Below, piece by piece: positions 15,876 through 24,617 of a stretch of 64,000 bases of DNA (the first letter of the stretch is position 1; each line of letters opens with the position of its first letter). Source of the DNA: Rhizobium chutanense (GTDB lineage Bacteria > Pseudomonadota > Alphaproteobacteria > Rhizobiales > Rhizobiaceae). The notes below the pieces were generated by a model that was given only the letters and a program-made list of their open reading frames with translations, searched no databases and had not been told where the DNA came from. The DNA lies in NCBI RefSeq assembly GCF_002531935.1, contig NZ_NWSV01000004.1, positions 393,370 to 457,369 on the forward strand. The letters are read 5' to 3'. The translations under genes and the position numbers were made by a program.

Positions 15876-16084
15876 CTAACCCTTAGAACTCCAACAGCAA
15901 CATAGTCAGACCTAGCTCGTTTCTCATTGGTATCATCGTGTACAGCGGAGCGAAAGCTTAGCGGTTTATCGCTGCGCTTTCATTTTACGATCAACGATCA
16001 ACCGGCAGTCCGAAAGGTAGGGGTAAAACAGCGCTTACGCACCAGTACCACTTTCCCGATATTGGCGACCAAGAGATTGCCAGT

Positions 16085-16498
16085 TTGGACGTACCTTTTG
16101 CTTTTGTCTCAGTTTTCGACCACTGGTTGACGGAGGCGGAGTACTTGGCGACGAATTTGTTCACCTATAGAAATGCCTTTAAGGCCAATCAACTTCAGGA
16201 TTATTTAGCGGGGGAAAGAAAATTTCTCGCGCTCTATAATCATCTCGGAAGCGCCGGCACCATCGTGAACTGTCCAGGAGTGCTTCGGTCCATAAATTCC
16301 GCTAGCTCCGAATTTCAACGAATATTGCGGCGTAGTCTGCGCGAGGCTCTGTTCATGGATATATATCTTGAGGGATATGGGGTGCGCATCCTCGGAAATT
16401 TTGACCGCACTGATGTAATTATCGCGGATACACGCAAGCAACTAGATGTGTTGGAAGCGGAAATCGCTAAATTCGGTCTTCATATGCTGCGTAAGTAA
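16085..16498 (+). CDS. Hypothetical protein, start uncertain (possibly 5'-truncated)
   Basis: This is an open frame of 137 codons from a TTG (DVPFAFVSVFDHWLTEAEYLATNLFTYRNAF and onward, ending FGLHMLRK). The same frame stays open upstream to 15962 and reads plausibly there (FPDIGDQEIASL), but no ATG or GTG is found, so the true start may have been lost. Composition is AT-richer than the core genes. No family is recognised. It lies next to the left copy of the sox duplication, inside the accessory region. Confidence 0.35.
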   Translation: MDVPFAFVSVFDHWLTEAEYLATNLFTYRNAFKANQLQDYLAGERKFLALYNHLGSAGTIVNCPGVLRSINSASSEFQRILRRSLREALFMDIYLEGYGVRILGNFDRTDVIIADTRKQLDVLEAEIAKFGLHMLRK

Positions 16499-16605
16499 CA
16501 TAGGCTTGCAACCGCTTTTGGCGCATAGTTGCCGTCCTCGTCATGGCTCCGGCCCTCGACACTGTAAAAACCATCTTGGTCAAGGTGCGAGCGGAACAAC
16601 GCTTA

Positions 16606-17826
16606 CGATCTTTATGCCGGCACAGCTGCCCTCATGCGCCGTCCTTCTCAGCGCTCGCGGCCATATGCCTGAGTTCGTGCCAGAGGCTTTCGGCGAAGCT
16701 GCGCAGAACGGTGAGTTCGAAGCTGTCATCGCCGGTGCGGACGATCTGTACGGAGAGATGACCGATCATCGCCATAACCGAATGGCCTTCGGGGAAGACG
16801 GCGGGATCGAGGTCGACGGCGGTGCCTTTTGAGAGAAGCAGCCGTGAGGATCGGCCGGAGATGCCGATGCGCACGCGCCCGTGGCTCTGGTCCATGACGT
16901 AGGCCTTTCCCGCAAGCGCTGCTGCGAGAGCATCGAGGGTGGCGGGGACAGGCGGCTCGTCGCCGGCGACGAACCATTGGCGGAAGCCGGCCTTGCGGAT
17001 CGAGCTGTTCGCAAATCCTGCCTTTGCCAATTCCGCAGCGAGCGCGGATGGTTCGATCGCGCCGAGCACATGCAGGAGATGGCCTTCCGGCAAGGCTTGC
17101 AGCCGGATGCCTGCCTCCGAGGTGCCGTTGTAAACCATCCCGGCCAGAACCGGCTTGTGCTGCGGAAGATCAGGCATGGAGCTTCTCGTTTTCGGGATCG
17201 ATGAAGACGGGATGGCAGAGCACCGCATCGGTGAATTCATTGCGCAGGCCGTTCCAGACCGTCACCTTTTCGCCGACGCGCTCCGGCCCGCGCTTCACGA
17301 GCGCCAGGCCGATCGTATGGCCGAGCGTCGGCGAGAAGGCGCTCGATGTCACGTAGCCCTGGTCGTTTTCGAGCGTCGCCGCGGCGCCCTCGGCAAGGAT
17401 ATGCGAGCCGGTGCGGAAGCCGGTCGCCGGATTGAGCGGCTTGACGCCGACAAGGCGCGGGCGCTCGGGGTCCAGCAGGCCGTCGCGGGCGAGCATCGCC
17501 TTGCCGATGAAATCCGGCTTGGTTGATGAAACCATGCGGCCGAAACCGAGATCGCCTGGGGTGACCGTGCCGTTGATCTCGGCATGGGTGACATGGCCCT
17601 TCTCGATGCGCATGACGCCGAGCGCTTCCACGCCATAGGCACAAATGCCATGCTTCTCACCTGCCGCCATGATCGCGTCGGCAACGCCTTCGCCGTAACC
17701 GGCCGGCACCGCCAGCTCGTAGGCGAGTTCGCCGGAGAAGGAGATCCGGAAGAGCCGGCCTTCGAGCCGACCGCCGAAGAGCGAGACCTTGCGGGCGCTC
17801 ATGAAGGGGAAGGCGGCATCCGACAG
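16606..17826. repeat. Direct repeat, left copy (soxA 3' part and soxG)
   Basis: This 1221-bp stretch aligns without indels with 19469-20689. The left end starts at CGATCTTT and the right end stops at CATCCGACAG inside soxA. The copies differ at several percent of positions (about 13 of 181 residues in SoxG), so they are not a recent duplication and may be alleles from different strains. The two copies bracket 1.6 kb of foreign-looking DNA. Confidence 0.85.
16632..17177 (-). CDS. Second soxG-like gene (gamma subunit copy)
   Basis: The 181-residue frame is intact and nearly identical to soxG at 19495-20040. Differences are concentrated near the N-terminus (MVYNGT against TKYTGI) and at the C-terminal end (FAESLWHELRHM against FAASLWHELAHM). 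It follows a truncated soxA copy with the same 8-bp overlap as in the real operon. It has no promoter of its own that I can see and lies downstream of inserted DNA, so it is probably silent. It could still be translated if read-through occurs. Confidence 0.7.
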   Translation of the reverse strand: MPDLPQHKPVLAGMVYNGTSEAGIRLQALPEGHLLHVLGAIEPSALAAELAKAGFANSSIRKAGFRQWFVAGDEPPVPATLDALAAALAGKAYVMDQSHGRVRIGISGRSSRLLLSKGTAVDLDPAVFPEGHSVMAMIGHLSVQIVRTGDDSFELTVLRSFAESLWHELRHMAASAEKDGA

Positions 17827-17827
17827 A
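17170..17827 (-). pseudogene. Truncated soxA copy (C-terminal fragment)
   Basis: The frame matches the last ~215 residues of SoxA (from DAAFPFMSARKVSLFGG to DPENEKLHA), covering the aminomethyltransferase-like C-terminal domain. At 17827 similarity to soxA stops abruptly and unrelated AT-rich DNA begins. It lacks the FAD/NAD-binding and cofactor domains and cannot be a functional alpha subunit. Confidence 0.85.
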
Positions 17828-17838
17828 TCCCATCTCTT

Positions 17839-18168
17839 TCAGACCCCCACCATTTGCCGAATTTTGCGTTTAAGAGAACCAGGTTCTTTTCCAAACATGG
17901 TTCGCCCCGTTAAATAGCCGAAAACCTCATCAGATAACAAAGCAAATGAAACGTAAAACAATATAACAACAGGCGAAAATACAAGGAAAACACACGAATT
18001 CGCAAGCTCTGGCTCAATCGAAAACCCAGATGACAAGATTGTCCCAAATATAATAAGAGGGATCCAGGCAAATACGGAAATCAAAAGACCGGATATAATA
18101 GCATAAAATCCATATTTCTTTTCGTTTATCATAAGGATTTTTATCAAACTAAATAGATATTTTCGCAT
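17839..18168 (-). CDS. Small membrane protein, AT-rich, unknown
   Basis: The protein has 109 residues with two strong hydrophobic segments (about 22-48 and 57-80) between charged ends (NEKKYGFY and GKEPGSLKRKIRQMVGV). The gene is far richer in A and T than its neighbours and sits between the two sox repeats, so it is probably of foreign origin. No family is recognised. Translation is likely but not certain, since no clear ribosome site is seen. Confidence 0.4.
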   Translation of the reverse strand: MRKYLFSLIKILMINEKKYGFYAIISGLLISVFAWIPLIIFGTILSSGFSIEPELANSCVFLVFSPVVILFYVSFALLSDEVFGYLTGRTMFGKEPGSLKRKIRQMVGV

Positions 18169-18678
18169 CCTTCGCCCTTTGCCTCGCCTTAGAAAAGGAC
18201 TTATTTTTCACAATATTAAGTTTGCGGTTGAAGCCATGATCATTAGCGAGAAATGGCAACCTTAACTTAGATATAACTGACGACACTCAACCTTAATAAA
18301 ATTAAAAAATTAAAACGGGCGAGAATAATTCAGAGAAACTGCACTCCTAAACTGGCGCTCAACGTCCAAAGAAATGGTATCCGCAATTTGTTAGCGTAAA
18401 GATTGCAGTTTTCTTCGATGGCTGAACTCCTGTCTCGATGTCAATGGGGTCTCCGCACGAAACGCATAAATATTAAAGTAAAAACGGTAAATCCGCATCT
18501 ATTCCCGAAGACAGCCAGCGAGGTTGGTTATTGCAAATGCACCTCTGGTCGACTTGAGCGTCCCCTCATCGACACGAAGCATTCGACCGAAAACGTCAGC
18601 ATGGCGAAAGCGACTGAGACGAGACAATGTCAGGCTTCTTGACACAAAACGGCGCTCGGACGAAGATGTTCTAATGCG
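18169..18678. other. AT-rich stretch without a supported gene
   Basis: The sequence is low in G and C with long A-runs (about 18290-18320). One plus-strand frame (18403-18642) is open but has no ribosome site and no coding character. It probably represents degraded foreign DNA. Confidence 0.4.
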
Positions 18679-18966
18679 GTCAAGGCCGACGGATCGGTGG
18701 AAAAGACGACCTTGCCTATAATGCGGATGGCAGCCTGGCCTTTCGCAACGTCGTCACCACCAGCGCCGATGGAAAAAGCGTTCAGACGCAGTTCGGCGAC
18801 GACGGCAACGGCACCCTCGACCGCTCGCAGACCAATGTGCTCGCTGTCGATGCATCAGGCGCAAAGACGAAGACCGTCTCCAACTTCAATGCCGACAGAT
18901 CGCTGAAGGATCGCACCACGACGGTCACCAGCGCCGATCACCTCACCCTAACGACGACGCGAGAAA
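18679..18966 (+). pseudogene. Fragment of a repeat-rich (RTX/calcium-binding-like) protein
   Basis: One frame reads VKADGSVEKTT. After a one-base shift another reads DLAYNADGSLAFRNVVTTSADGK, FGDDGNGTLDRSQTNV, NFNADRSLKDRTTTVTSAD, LTLTTTREN. These NADGS / TSADGK / DGNGTLDRS units are typical of very large rhizobial surface or calcium-binding repeat proteins. There is no start, and both ends run into unrelated sequence, so it is a remnant of about 95 codons. The identity of the parent gene cannot be given. Confidence 0.55.
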
Positions 18967-19146
18967 ATCTTGGCCTGTTATCTCTGATCCTCGACCCGAC
19001 CAGTCTTCATATGTACAGAAGAGTCGACATAAACCTCGCGACCGCCATGATAGTAGTGATCCGCGGCGACGCGGGTGGGAGGGAGCGCAAGGGAAAGCGG
19101 CCGCGGGGCTCCCCTGGCCTTGGCGTAGTCGGGTCGACCCCAGCCG

Positions 19147-19398
19147 TCACAAGTCCCCGACGCCACAACACCAAAGCAAAAGCCCGGATGGCAAGTCGGG
19201 ACCTGCATGGTCATATCGATCAACTGGCAATGCCGAGGCTTCGGGCAAGGCTCCCTGCCCGTAGGTGCGCAGCGAAACCGGAAGCCAGCCTTTGCCGGCC
19301 AGTTGCTTTTCGGCTTCGGCCACCGCCGCGAGCTTCGGGACCTTCTCAATGACCCACATCAACTGCGCCGCGCATGCTGCGAAAAATGCCTCTGCCAT
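19147..19398 (-). CDS. Unrecognised small ORF with strong ribosome site
   Basis: This 83-codon frame starts MAEAFFAACAAQLMWVIEKV and continues AAVAEAEKQLAGKGWLPVSLR. AAGGAGAAG lies 6 bases before the ATG, a good ribosome site. The first ~50 codons have normal rhizobial codon use and a helical character. The C-terminal part (PSGLLLWCCGVGDL) is less convincing, so the gene may be truncated by the breakpoint. I do not recognise the family. Confidence 0.4.
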   Translation of the reverse strand: MAEAFFAACAAQLMWVIEKVPKLAAVAEAEKQLAGKGWLPVSLRTYGQGALPEASALPVDRYDHAGPDLPSGLLLWCCGVGDL

Positions 19399-19468
19399 GG
19401 CACTTCTCCTTCCAAGGAGAAGTGAATCACAACTCAGCCGACACGCTTTAGCTAATTTCGGTCAGCGT

Positions 19469-20689
19469 CGATCTTTGTGCAGGCAGGGCTGCCCTCATAC
19501 GCCGTCCTTCTCAGCGCTCGCCGCCATATGTGCGAGTTCGTGCCAGAGGCTTGCGGCAAAACTGCGCAGCACGGTGAGTTCGAAGCTGTCATCGCCGGTG
19601 CGGACGATCTGTACGGAGAGATGACCGATCATGGTCATAACAGAATGGCCCTCGGGGAAGACGGCGGGGTCGAGATCGACGGCGGTGCCTTTTGAGAGAA
19701 GCAGCCGCGAGGATCGGCCGGAGATGCCGATGCGCACGCGCCCGTGGCTCTGGTCGATGACGTAGGCCTTTCCCGCAAGCGCTGCTGCGAGAGCATCGAG
19801 GGTGGCGGGGACAGGCAGCTCGTCGCCGGCGACGAACCATTGGCGGAAGCCGGCCTTGCGGATCGAAGTTTTTGCAAAGCCGGCTTTCGCCAATTCCGCG
19901 GCGAGCGCGGATGGCTCGATCGCACCGAGCACATGCAGGAGATGGCCCTCCGGCAGGGCTTGCAGCCGGATGCCTGCCTCCGAGATGCCGGTATATTTAG
20001 TCCCGGCCAGAACCGGTTTCTGTTGCGGAAGGTCAGGCATGGAGCTTCTCGTTTTCGGGATCGATGAAGACGGGATGGCAGAGCACCGCATCGGTGAATT
20101 CGTTGCGCAGGCCGTTCCAGACCGTCACCTTTTCGCCGATGCGCTCCGGCCCGCGCTTGACGAGCGCCAGGCCGATCGTATGGCCGAGCGTCGGCGAGAA
20201 GGCGCTCGATGTGACGTAGCCCTGGTCGTTTTCGAGCGTCGCCGCAGCGCCCTCGGCAAGGATATGCGAGCCGGTGCGGAAGCTGGTCGCCGGATTGAGC
20301 GGCTTGACGCCGACGAGGCGCGGGCGCTCGGGGTCCTGCAGGCCGTCGCGGGCGAGCATCGCCTTGCCGATGAAATCCGGCTTGGTTGATGAAACCATGC
20401 GGCCGAAGCCGAGATCGCCTGGGGTGACCGTGCCGTTGATCTCGGCATGGGTGACGTGGCCCTTCTCGACGCGCATGACGCCGAGCGCTTCGACGCCATA
20501 GGCACAAATGCCATGTTTCGCGCCCGCCGCCATGATGGCGTCGGCGACGCCTTCGCCGTAACCGGCCGGCACCGCCAGCTCGTAGGCGAGTTCGCCGGAG
20601 AAGGAGATGCGGAAGAGCCGGCCTTCGAGCCGGCCGCCGAAGAGCGAGACCTTGCGGGCGCTCATGAAGGGGAAGGCGGCATCCGACAG
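19469..20689. repeat. Direct repeat, right copy (native soxA 3' part and soxG)
   Basis: This is the partner of 16606-17826, 1221 bp with the same end points. Because it is continuous with the complete soxBDA genes, this copy is the resident one. Confidence 0.85.
19495..20040 (-). CDS. soxG: Sarcosine oxidase / N-methylglutamate dehydrogenase gamma subunit
   Basis: This is the small subunit (181 residues) of the heterotetrameric oxidase/dehydrogenase that removes a methyl group from an N-methylated amino acid and passes it to tetrahydrofolate. The sequence has the family blocks AGIRLQALPEGHLLHVLG, WFVAGDE and GRSSRLLLSKGTAVDLDP. It begins 8 bp inside the soxA 3' end, so the two are translationally coupled. 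It is the last gene of soxBDAG. Given the adjacent glxBCD-glnT genes it could equally be MgdD of the N-methylglutamate pathway. The sequence alone does not tell sarcosine from N-methylglutamate. Confidence 0.85.
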   Translation of the reverse strand: MPDLPQQKPVLAGTKYTGISEAGIRLQALPEGHLLHVLGAIEPSALAAELAKAGFAKTSIRKAGFRQWFVAGDELPVPATLDALAAALAGKAYVIDQSHGRVRIGISGRSSRLLLSKGTAVDLDPAVFPEGHSVMTMIGHLSVQIVRTGDDSFELTVLRSFAASLWHELAHMAASAEKDGV

Positions 20690-22990
20690 GTCCTCGTCGA
20701 CGATCTCGGAGAGAATGGCGCGCGACTTCGGCCCGGCAACGGCCATCTGAGCCCATTGATCGGTCGAGGAGGCGAAGCAGATGTCGAGCTCCGGCCAAAG
20801 CGTCTGGGCGCAGAATTCGAGATGGGTCAGCACGCCGGCGGCGAGTGCTGTTGTCGTCGTCATGAAGAAATGATCGTCGCTGAAGCGGCTGGTGGTGCCG
20901 TCGTCATAGATGAAGCCGTCCTCGCGCAGCATGATGCCGTAACGCGCTTTGCCCACTGCAAGTTTGGCGAAGCCGTTGCAATAGATGCGATCGAGGAAGG
21001 TCGCGGCATCCTTCCCGAAGATTTCGATCTTGCCGAGCGTCGAGACATCGCAGAGGCCGGCATTTTTGCGGATGTTCAACACTTCGCGGTCGACGCTTTC
21101 GCGCCACGTCGCCTCGCCGGCACGCGGGAACCAGGCGGAGCGATACCAGAGGCCAGTTTCGACGAAGACCGCGCCATTCTTCTCGGCCCAGCCGTGCAGC
21201 GGCGATTTGCGCGCCGGCTGGAAATCCTTGCCGCGCGATGCCCCGGTCAAAGCGCCGAAGGAGACCGGCGTATAGAAGGGCCGGAAGGTCGTCGTTCCCA
21301 CCTCTGCGGGTGAGACGCCGCGTGCCTCGGCGAGGATGCCGATGGCGTTGATATTGGAAAGCTTGCCCTGGTCGGTCGCCATGCCTGATGTGGTGTAGCG
21401 CTTGGCGAGTTCGACATGGCCGTAGCCTTCGCGGACGGCGAGCCCAAGGTCTTTGAGATGAACGTCGTTCTGATAATCGACGAAAGCCTTGCCCTTCGAG
21501 CCCTTGACCGACCAGAGCGGCTTTGCGTGTGCAGCCGTCTCGGACGCCGCGGCAAAGGCCGGCTCCGCCGCTGCGAAGCCAATCGCCTTCAACGCGGCAG
21601 CTGCCTTTGCGGCGCCATCACCGAGGCAGGTCGCGGTTTGCCCGATGCCGGCAGCCGAACCGGCAACGGTCAGACCTTCCTGCTGGACAGGCGCCAGAAA
21701 CGCCGAGGCCTCGTCCGACCATTGCGGTTTCGCACCGCGATGGCAGGCAAGGTGGATGATCGGGCTCCAGCCGCCCGACATGGCAAGCGCATCGGCTTCG
21801 ATGCGGCGGGTGCCGCCGCTGGTTTCGACGCTGACGCCGCGCAGGCGCTTGCCGCCGAAGGCATCGATGACCCGGGCGCCCTTCAGCACCTCGGCGCGGC
21901 CCTGCCAGCCCTCGGCCGCGCCCGCACGGCTGTCGACGATCGCCGCGACGGCGAGGCCGGCGGCTTCAAGGTCGGCGGCGGTGCGGTATCCGGCATCATT
22001 GGTGGTGAAGATGACCGTGCTTCTGCCGGGCGCCACCGCCTGCCGGTTGAGATAGCTGCGCATGGCGCCTGCCATCATCACGCCGGGAATATCGTTGCCG
22101 CCGAAGACCAGCGGCCGCTCTTCGGCGCCGGTCGCAAGGATCGCCTGGCGGGCGACGATGCGCCACAGCCGTTCGACCGGACGATCCGGATCGGGCATCG
22201 CCACATGTTTCTGCACCCGTTCGACCGCGCCGAAGACATTGTCGTCATACCAGCCGAACACCGTCATGCGCGGCAGGCGGCGCACATTCTCCAGGCCCTC
22301 CAGCTCGGCCAGCAGCTCGCCGAGAAGGGCGTCCGCCGGCTTGCCGTCGACGGTGCCGGTTTCGGACAGCAGGCTGCCGCCGAGTTCGGCGCCCTCGTCG
22401 GCGAGGATGACGCGCGCGCCGGCGCGGCCGGCGGTCAGCGCTGCGGCAAGACCGGCAGGGCCGGCGCCGATAACCAGCAGATCGCAATGCGCCCAGCATT
22501 TTTCATAGGAATCGGGATCGGCTTCGTAGGAGGCTCGGCCGAGGCCCGCCGCCTTGCGGATCACCGGCTCGTAAAGCTTTTCCCAGAGGGCCGCCGGCCA
22601 CATGAAGGTCTTGTAGTAGAAACCGGCGCTGAGGAAGGGCGACAGCAGCCCGTTGACCGCGCCGACATCGAAGCCGAGCGAGGGCCAGCGGTTCTGGCTC
22701 CTGGCCGTCAGCCCCTGATAAAGCTCGATCATCGTGGCGCGCGTATTCGCTTCGGTGCGCCCGCCGCTGCCCGTCGTCACCAGCGCGTTCGGTTCGGCGG
22801 CTCCCGCCGTCAGGATGCCGCGCGGGCGGTGATATTTGAAGCTGCGGCCGACGAGCTGGATACCGTTGGCCAGCAGCGCCGAGGCGAGCGTATCGCCCGG
22901 ATGGCCTTCGAGCGGCCTGCCGTCGAAAGTGAAGCCGAGCGATGTGGTGCGGTCGATGCGGCCGCCGGAGGAAAGACGGAAGCTCGTCAT
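20033..22990 (-). CDS. soxA: Sarcosine oxidase / N-methylglutamate dehydrogenase alpha subunit
   Basis: This is the large subunit (985 residues). An N-terminal 2Fe-2S-ferredoxin-like region (GHPGDTLASALLANG) leads to a nucleotide-binding domain with LLVIGAGPAGLAAAL (about 170-185). A second pyridine-nucleotide site follows, then a C-terminal aminomethyltransferase (GcvT-like) domain (about 600-985, with PFMSARKVSLFGG, ISFSGELAYEL) that transfers the one-carbon unit to tetrahydrofolate. The ATG at 22990 overlaps the soxD stop by 4 bp. Its 3' third is duplicated at 17170-17827. The composition and order soxB-D-A-G also match mgdABCD of the N-methylglutamate pathway, which I favour because of the neighbouring mgs/gmaS-type genes. 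Confidence 0.9.
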   Translation of the reverse strand: MTSFRLSSGGRIDRTTSLGFTFDGRPLEGHPGDTLASALLANGIQLVGRSFKYHRPRGILTAGAAEPNALVTTGSGGRTEANTRATMIELYQGLTARSQNRWPSLGFDVGAVNGLLSPFLSAGFYYKTFMWPAALWEKLYEPVIRKAAGLGRASYEADPDSYEKCWAHCDLLVIGAGPAGLAAALTAGRAGARVILADEGAELGGSLLSETGTVDGKPADALLGELLAELEGLENVRRLPRMTVFGWYDDNVFGAVERVQKHVAMPDPDRPVERLWRIVARQAILATGAEERPLVFGGNDIPGVMMAGAMRSYLNRQAVAPGRSTVIFTTNDAGYRTAADLEAAGLAVAAIVDSRAGAAEGWQGRAEVLKGARVIDAFGGKRLRGVSVETSGGTRRIEADALAMSGGWSPIIHLACHRGAKPQWSDEASAFLAPVQQEGLTVAGSAAGIGQTATCLGDGAAKAAAALKAIGFAAAEPAFAAASETAAHAKPLWSVKGSKGKAFVDYQNDVHLKDLGLAVREGYGHVELAKRYTTSGMATDQGKLSNINAIGILAEARGVSPAEVGTTTFRPFYTPVSFGALTGASRGKDFQPARKSPLHGWAEKNGAVFVETGLWYRSAWFPRAGEATWRESVDREVLNIRKNAGLCDVSTLGKIEIFGKDAATFLDRIYCNGFAKLAVGKARYGIMLREDGFIYDDGTTSRFSDDHFFMTTTTALAAGVLTHLEFCAQTLWPELDICFASSTDQWAQMAVAGPKSRAILSEIVDEDLSDAAFPFMSARKVSLFGGRLEGRLFRISFSGELAYELAVPAGYGEGVADAIMAAGAKHGICAYGVEALGVMRVEKGHVTHAEINGTVTPGDLGFGRMVSSTKPDFIGKAMLARDGLQDPERPRLVGVKPLNPATSFRTGSHILAEGAAATLENDQGYVTSSAFSPTLGHTIGLALVKRGPERIGEKVTVWNGLRNEFTDAVLCHPVFIDPENEKLHA

Positions 22991-23268
22991 GCCGGTTCTC
23001 CGCCGAGCTTGGCAAGGGCGGCATCCCGGACGTCGTAAACCGCATGGGTGACGGTGTCGCGCTCGACGATCAGCCAGCGGCGGCATCCGGAGGCGTGGTG
23101 CCAGTATTCACTGTGGCGGCCGCGCGGATTGTCACGGAGATAGACATAGTCGAACCAGGCATCCGCGCCGGCATCCGGCGCCGGCCGAACAAGCTTCGCA
23201 TCGCCGCGGATCGAGAATTCTTCCTTCGGCCGGGCGCCGCAATGGGGACAGGAAATCAGGCTCGCCAT
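22987..23268 (-). CDS. soxD: Sarcosine oxidase / N-methylglutamate dehydrogenase delta subunit
   Basis: This is a small zinc-binding subunit of 93 residues. The ligands are visible: CPHCGARPKEEF at the N-terminus and HHASGCRRW near residue 60, giving three cysteines and a histidine. YVYLRDNPRGRHSEYW is the signature block of SoxD. It lies 12 bp downstream of soxB and overlaps soxA by 4 bp, so subunit synthesis is coupled. The length is normal for the family. Confidence 0.9.
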   Translation of the reverse strand: MASLISCPHCGARPKEEFSIRGDAKLVRPAPDAGADAWFDYVYLRDNPRGRHSEYWHHASGCRRWLIVERDTVTHAVYDVRDAALAKLGGEPA

Positions 23269-23280
23269 GGTCGAATGTCC

Positions 23281-24531
23281 TCAGTGCAGATTGGGCTGGG
23301 CGCCAACGCCCTTTTCGTCGATCGGGTAGCCGCGCGCGAAACGGTCGAGCCGGAAGGCGCGGGCGGTCTGATGCGGCGTGTTGCGGGCGATCAGATGGGC
23401 GTAGCAGAAGCCGGAGGCGGGGGTCGCCTTGAAGCCGCCGTAACACCAGCCGCTATTGAGGTAGAGATTGTCGATATGGGTGCGGTCGATGATCGGCGAG
23501 CCGTCCATGCTCATATCCATCACCCCGCCCCAGGAGCGGAGATAACGCACGCGCGACAGCGACGGGATCATCGCCACACCGGCTTCGGCGACATGCTCGA
23601 CGCAAGCGAGATTGCCGCGCTGGGCATAGGAATTATAGCCGTCGATATCGCCGCCGAAGACGAGGCCGCCCTTGTCCGACTGGGACACGTAGAAATGCCC
23701 GGCGCCGAAGGTGACGACATTGTCGATGAAGGGTTTCAGCCCTTCGGAGACGAAGGCCTGCAGCACATGGCTTTCGATCGGCAGCCGCAGGCCGGCCATA
23801 TCGGCGACGACGGTGGAATTGCCGGCCGCCGCCAGCGCCAGCTTGCCGCAGCCCATGAAGCCCCTGCTGGTCTCGACGCCGGTCACCTTCCCGTTTTCGC
23901 GGCGAATGCCGGTCACCTCGCACTGGGTGATGATGTCGACGCCGCGGCTGTCTGCGCCGCGGGCATAACCCCAGGCGACGGCATCATGGCGCACCGTGCC
24001 GCCGCGCGGCTGGAACAGGCCGCCCATAATGGGGAAACGGGCATTGTCGAAATCGAGGAAGGGAAGCTTCTTGCGCACCGCCTGCCGGTCGAGCAGCTCG
24101 GCATCGACCCCGTGCAGCCGCATGGCGTTGCCGCGGCGCGTATAGGCGTCGCGCTGGGCATCGGAATGGAAGAGGTTGAGCACGCCGCGCTGCGAGACCA
24201 TGGCGTTGAAATTGAAGTCCTGCTCCAGCCCTTCCCAGAGCTTCATCGACAGCTCGTAGAAGGGATTATTGCCCGGCAGCAGGTAGTTCGAACGGATGAT
24301 CGTCGTGTTCCTGCCGATATTGCCGGAGCCGAGATAGCCCTTTTCGAGGACGGCGACATTGGTGACGCCGAACTCCTTGGCGAGATAATAGGCGGTGGCC
24401 AGACCATGACCGCCGCCGCCGACGATGACGACGTCGTAATGCGGCTTCGGCGCCGGATCGCGCCAGGCAGGCGCCCAGGCCTTGTTGCCGCGAAGGCCGT
24501 TCAGGAAAATCGAAAGAGCGGAATAGCGCAT
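23281..24531 (-). CDS. soxB: Sarcosine oxidase / N-methylglutamate dehydrogenase beta subunit
   Basis: This is the flavoprotein subunit (416 residues) that carries the amine-oxidising site. The FAD-binding motif VVIVGGGGHGLATAYYLA is at about 34-51. The block ARFPIMGGLFQPRGGTVRHDAVAWGYARGA is typical of SoxB and near the covalent FMN site of the tetrameric enzymes. RSWGGVMDMSMDGSPIID and SGWCYGGFKATPASG complete the family pattern. It is first in the operon, 86 bp from the divergent glxA gene, so the promoter and the regulator's operator lie in that gap. Substrate is sarcosine or N-methylglutamate. Confidence 0.9.
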   Translation of the reverse strand: MRYSALSIFLNGLRGNKAWAPAWRDPAPKPHYDVVIVGGGGHGLATAYYLAKEFGVTNVAVLEKGYLGSGNIGRNTTIIRSNYLLPGNNPFYELSMKLWEGLEQDFNFNAMVSQRGVLNLFHSDAQRDAYTRRGNAMRLHGVDAELLDRQAVRKKLPFLDFDNARFPIMGGLFQPRGGTVRHDAVAWGYARGADSRGVDIITQCEVTGIRRENGKVTGVETSRGFMGCGKLALAAAGNSTVVADMAGLRLPIESHVLQAFVSEGLKPFIDNVVTFGAGHFYVSQSDKGGLVFGGDIDGYNSYAQRGNLACVEHVAEAGVAMIPSLSRVRYLRSWGGVMDMSMDGSPIIDRTHIDNLYLNSGWCYGGFKATPASGFCYAHLIARNTPHQTARAFRLDRFARGYPIDEKGVGAQPNLH

Positions 24532-24617
24532 GAGTCACCCGGAAAGAACAGGGGCATGATGCCAGAAAGAAGCGGACTGACTTGCACATTAAGGACATGA
24601 CTCGCTAAGAAAGAGAC

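Noticed and set aside
15927..16130. 67-codon plus-strand frame overlapping the 16085 gene
   Set aside because: Poor codon use and overlap with the more protein-like frame; no ribosome site.
18403..18642. 79-codon plus-strand frame in the AT-rich stretch
   Set aside because: No ribosome site, no protein-like pattern, and it lies in apparently degraded DNA.
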